Origin: Clostridia bacterium
GTDB lineage: Bacteria > Bacillota > Clostridia > HGM11514
DNA: 7,373 nucleotides
Assembly: GCA_900757255.1 (NCBI GenBank)
Contig: CAAENE010000267.1
Location: forward strand, 1 to 7,373
Direction of reading: 5' to 3'
The notes beneath the pieces were generated by a model that was not told where the DNA came from, ran no database searches, and was given only the letters and a program-made list of their open reading frames with translations. The translations under genes and the position numbers were made by a program. Position 1 is the first letter of the stretch, and every line of letters begins with the position of its first letter. Positions 5,422-7,373 of the stretch are shown here, one piece after another.

Positions 5422-7373
5422 ATGGAAATGAAACGTACAGCAATGAAAAATGTAGCGGTTATGGTACTATTAGCAATGCTGCTGAGTGTGTTCGCCGGCG
5501 CGTTGCCGGGAACCTCTTCGGTCCGTGCTGATACCGTTACATCTTTGCAGATGAATGTCAGGACGACAAGCGGCAGTCAGCCCAGCTTTACAGCGGCACC
5601 GGGTGTGACACTGGGAGGAACGTGGCTTTCGAATTCGAGCCTACCGGGCTCTGACTGGCAAGTTGGCAGCCTTTATACGGACGGAACCAACGATGGCTCG
5701 GTTTTCGCCAAATATCAGCCGAACCTGTCCGGCTCAACCTTAGAGGCTGGAACCTATGACGTTTATTTCTGGTATGTGTATCACAGCAGCAATGCAATGA
5801 ATTTGACGGCAGAGGTTTTTGCAAACGGAAAGACTTTTACAGTGGATCAGCAGACCCTGACGGATTTAGGCGGATCAAAAGCGGACTGGGTCAAAGTTGG
5901 TACATATGATTTTACCGGGGCAGAAGAGGAATATCTGAAGCTGACGGCAGCGAACGCGGACAGTAAAGTCCGCATTGCAGATGTTAAATTTGTGAAACAG
6001 ACCGGAGAAGAGCCGACTTCCGAACCTTCCGAAGAGCCAACTCCATCTTTTGTACCGTCAACAGTAACATGGCAGGAGAACTTTAATACTGCTACACCGG
6101 AAAGTCCTTTTGCGGGTGAAGGCTGGTCGGTCGGCACAGGCATATCGGCAACCGTGAAAGAAAAAACTTCTGGGGACAATTATCTGAATTTGGCCTGGTC
6201 AGCTGCTTGGACGGGAATCAATACCCCGTCTATGGGGCTTTTGAACGGTGATCAGGATTTTGTCGGTAACAATGTGATTGCCACCTTCAAATTTAATATT
6301 GAAAACCTGGCCGGCGGCGGCAGAATGTTTATTCTCAGAACCAGAACCAGTAAGGTTGCGGTTCATCTGGATATGGACTTAATAGACAATACATCTTATC
6401 GTATCTTATATCGTGAGAATCCGGACAATACCGGTGAAAAGAAACCTTTTGACAGTACCTTTAACTATAAAGAATGGTACCAGGTCATCATCGACTATGA
6501 TTCCCAGGCAGGTACCTATGATATTTATTTCTGCGATGAAACCGGTGCTTGTATTGAATATAAAGAGGGAATCCATGCGCGTTACAACACCGCTGAAACA
6601 AATGGTATTGTTGATATCAATCAAATCCAGACAAATGAATTTAAGACCGGTGATATCCTGAATTTGGATGATTTTTATATTGCCAACGACCCGGATTATC
6701 AGCTGCCGGACGTATCCGATATACCAACGGCAAGCCCGGTTGTGATACCGCTGATCGATGAGAATTTCGATGACTTGGCACAGGGCGCATATGCCGGCAG
6801 TGATTTCTCAAAAGGAACAACGACAACAGCGGACGTTACCGCAGAAGATTCCAATCAATATCTGCATATTGCGGCATCTGCGGATGAGGCAGGTTCTTTT
6901 CAAACAAAAAGCTTTAACAGCTGGACAGGTGAAAACTTAATTGTTGCCCTGAAATTCCGGGTTGCTGCGGATGCGTTTCCCGGCGGCCTGATGTTCCTGA
7001 CCAGAAGCTCGGCGAATGACGCTATCGGCGATATAAGTATCAGCGCTACAAACGGGCTTACGGTCAAAAGCGCCAGCACCAGTTCTTCGGAATGGGGAAC
7101 GAGTGTGCCTGTTTATTCCGGTGAATGGGGAACCGGCTGGTACCAGCTGATTACCAAATATAATACCAATACCAGTAAGGGGACGATTGATGTTTATCTG
7201 TGCGATGAGGATGGGAACTTGCTCGGTTCTCAACAGGTAGACTTCCGCGGCACAAGCGGCACGGTGAATGCAAAAAATCTCCAGTATCTAATGTTCAATA
7301 ATTTCCCGAAGGGAACAGCTATTGATATCGACGATGTCTATGTAGCAGACGATCCTGGGTATGAATTGCCGGA
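5422..7373 (+). CDS. Large secreted modular protein with carbohydrate-binding-like domains, 3' end cut
   Basis: Open from ATG at 5422 to the right edge, 650 complete codons, no stop. AAGGAGG (5404-5410) precedes the start by 11 nt; a second in-frame ATG at 5428 is possible but further away. Residues 1-36 form a signal peptide: basic start, hydrophobic core VAVMVLLAMLLSVFAGAL, and probable cleavage after VRA (A36). Residues from about 55 to 192 resemble the golvesin/Xly carbohydrate-binding-like fold (GTYDVYFWYV, TFTVDQQ, DWVKVGTYDF, SKVRIADVKFV). A Pro/Ser/Glu linker follows at about 194-213. Residues 216-429 and 444-650 are two diverged copies of one beta-rich module, probably a LamG/concanavalin-like jelly roll. 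No catalytic domain is seen, so an enzyme domain or further modules and a wall anchor may lie downstream. The divergent AraC gene supports a polysaccharide-related role. It could equally be a non-catalytic adhesin or scaffold. Confidence 0.85.
   Translation, partial: MEMKRTAMKNVAVMVLLAMLLSVFAGALPGTSSVRADTVTSLQMNVRTTSGSQPSFTAAPGVTLGGTWLSNSSLPGSDWQVGSLYTDGTNDGSVFAKYQPNLSGSTLEAGTYDVYFWYVYHSSNAMNLTAEVFANGKTFTVDQQTLTDLGGSKADWVKVGTYDFTGAEEEYLKLTAANADSKVRIADVKFVKQTGEEPTSEPSEEPTPSFVPSTVTWQENFNTATPESPFAGEGWSVGTGISATVKEKTSGDNYLNLAWSAAWTGINTPSMGLLNGDQDFVGNNVIATFKFNIENLAGGGRMFILRTRTSKVAVHLDMDLIDNTSYRILYRENPDNTGEKKPFDSTFNYKEWYQVIIDYDSQAGTYDIYFCDETGACIEYKEGIHARYNTAETNGIVDINQIQTNEFKTGDILNLDDFYIANDPDYQLPDVSDIPTASPVVIPLIDENFDDLAQGAYAGSDFSKGTTTTADVTAEDSNQYLHIAASADEAGSFQTKSFNSWTGENLIVALKFRVAADAFPGGLMFLTRSSANDAIGDISISATNGLTVKSASTSSSEWGTSVPVYSGEWGTGWYQLITKYNTNTSKGTIDVYLCDEDGNLLGSQQVDFRGTSGTVNAKNLQYLMFNNFPKGTAIDIDDVYVADDPGYELP
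6067..6708 (+). repeat. Tandem protein module, copy 1 (residues 216-429 of the secreted protein)
   Basis: This is the first copy of a roughly 210-residue module. Landmarks shared with copy 2, in the same order, are ENF (219-221), GGRMFILRT, EWYQVIIDYD (351-360), GTYDIYFCDETG (364-375) and LDDFYIANDPDYQLP (415-429). Divergence is high at both protein and DNA level, so this is an old duplication rather than a recent one. Strand-like alternation suggests a jelly-roll lectin fold; this is judged by pattern only. Confidence 0.75.
6751..7371 (+). repeat. Tandem protein module, copy 2 (residues 444-650 of the secreted protein)
   Basis: This copy matches copy 1 through ENF (447-449), GGLMFLTRS, GWYQLITKYN (572-581), GTIDVYLCDEDG (587-598) and IDDVYVADDPGYELP (636-650). 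A short linker (DVSDIPTASPVVIP) separates the copies. The window ends exactly at the end of this module, so more copies may follow. Confidence 0.75.

Noticed and set aside
5588..6179. Minus-strand open frames opposite the secreted protein gene
   Set aside because: They are shadows of the plus-strand gene, which has a signal peptide, repeated modules and a ribosome binding site.

Overview
The window looks like the chromosome of a strictly anaerobic, fermentative member of the Clostridia. The reasons are several iron-sulfur and [FeFe]-hydrogenase-type proteins, strong AGGAGG-type ribosome binding sites, sigma-A-like promoters, moderate-to-low GC with AT-rich intergenic DNA, and a near-perfect Rex (NADH-sensing repressor) operator. 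The genus cannot be named from the sequence alone.

Region 1 (about 1-4300, all minus strand) is a compact four-gene hydrogenase operon read right to left. It encodes a small thioredoxin-fold [2Fe-2S] ferredoxin (3931-4176), a PAS-containing sensory-type [FeFe] hydrogenase (2255-3931, start overlapping the previous stop by one base), a SpoIIE/PP2C-type protein phosphatase with an uncharacterised C-terminal extension (1055-2224), and a group-B-like [FeFe] hydrogenase whose C-terminal part lies beyond the left edge (1-1033). A promoter (4268-4296) and a Rex-like operator over the predicted transcription start (4246-4263) precede it. The arrangement matches the putative sensory class of [FeFe] hydrogenase linked to a phosphatase (group C3). 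The inferred logic is that Rex sets expression by the NADH/NAD+ ratio, the PAS hydrogenase senses H2 or redox state, and the phosphatase passes the signal to an unknown phosphoprotein.

Region 2 (4349-5421) holds an AraC-family regulator gene (minus strand, 4349-5167) and a 254-bp divergent control region. The two divergent promoters have -35 boxes that overlap back to back, with a perfect 13-bp palindrome across that point and a direct repeat (GTCCGAA twice, 18 bp apart) in the AraC leader. This looks like a shared switch.

Region 3 (5422-7373, plus strand, cut by the right edge) encodes the first 650 residues of a large secreted protein: a signal peptide, a golvesin/Xly-type carbohydrate-binding-like domain, a Pro/Ser/Glu linker, then two tandem diverged copies of a roughly 210-residue beta-rich (LamG-like) module. 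It is probably a cell-surface or secreted polysaccharide-active protein controlled by the divergent AraC regulator. No catalytic domain is visible in the part present.

No tRNA, rRNA, CRISPR array, insertion sequence or convincing factor-independent terminator was seen. No stretch over 300 bases lacks a gene.
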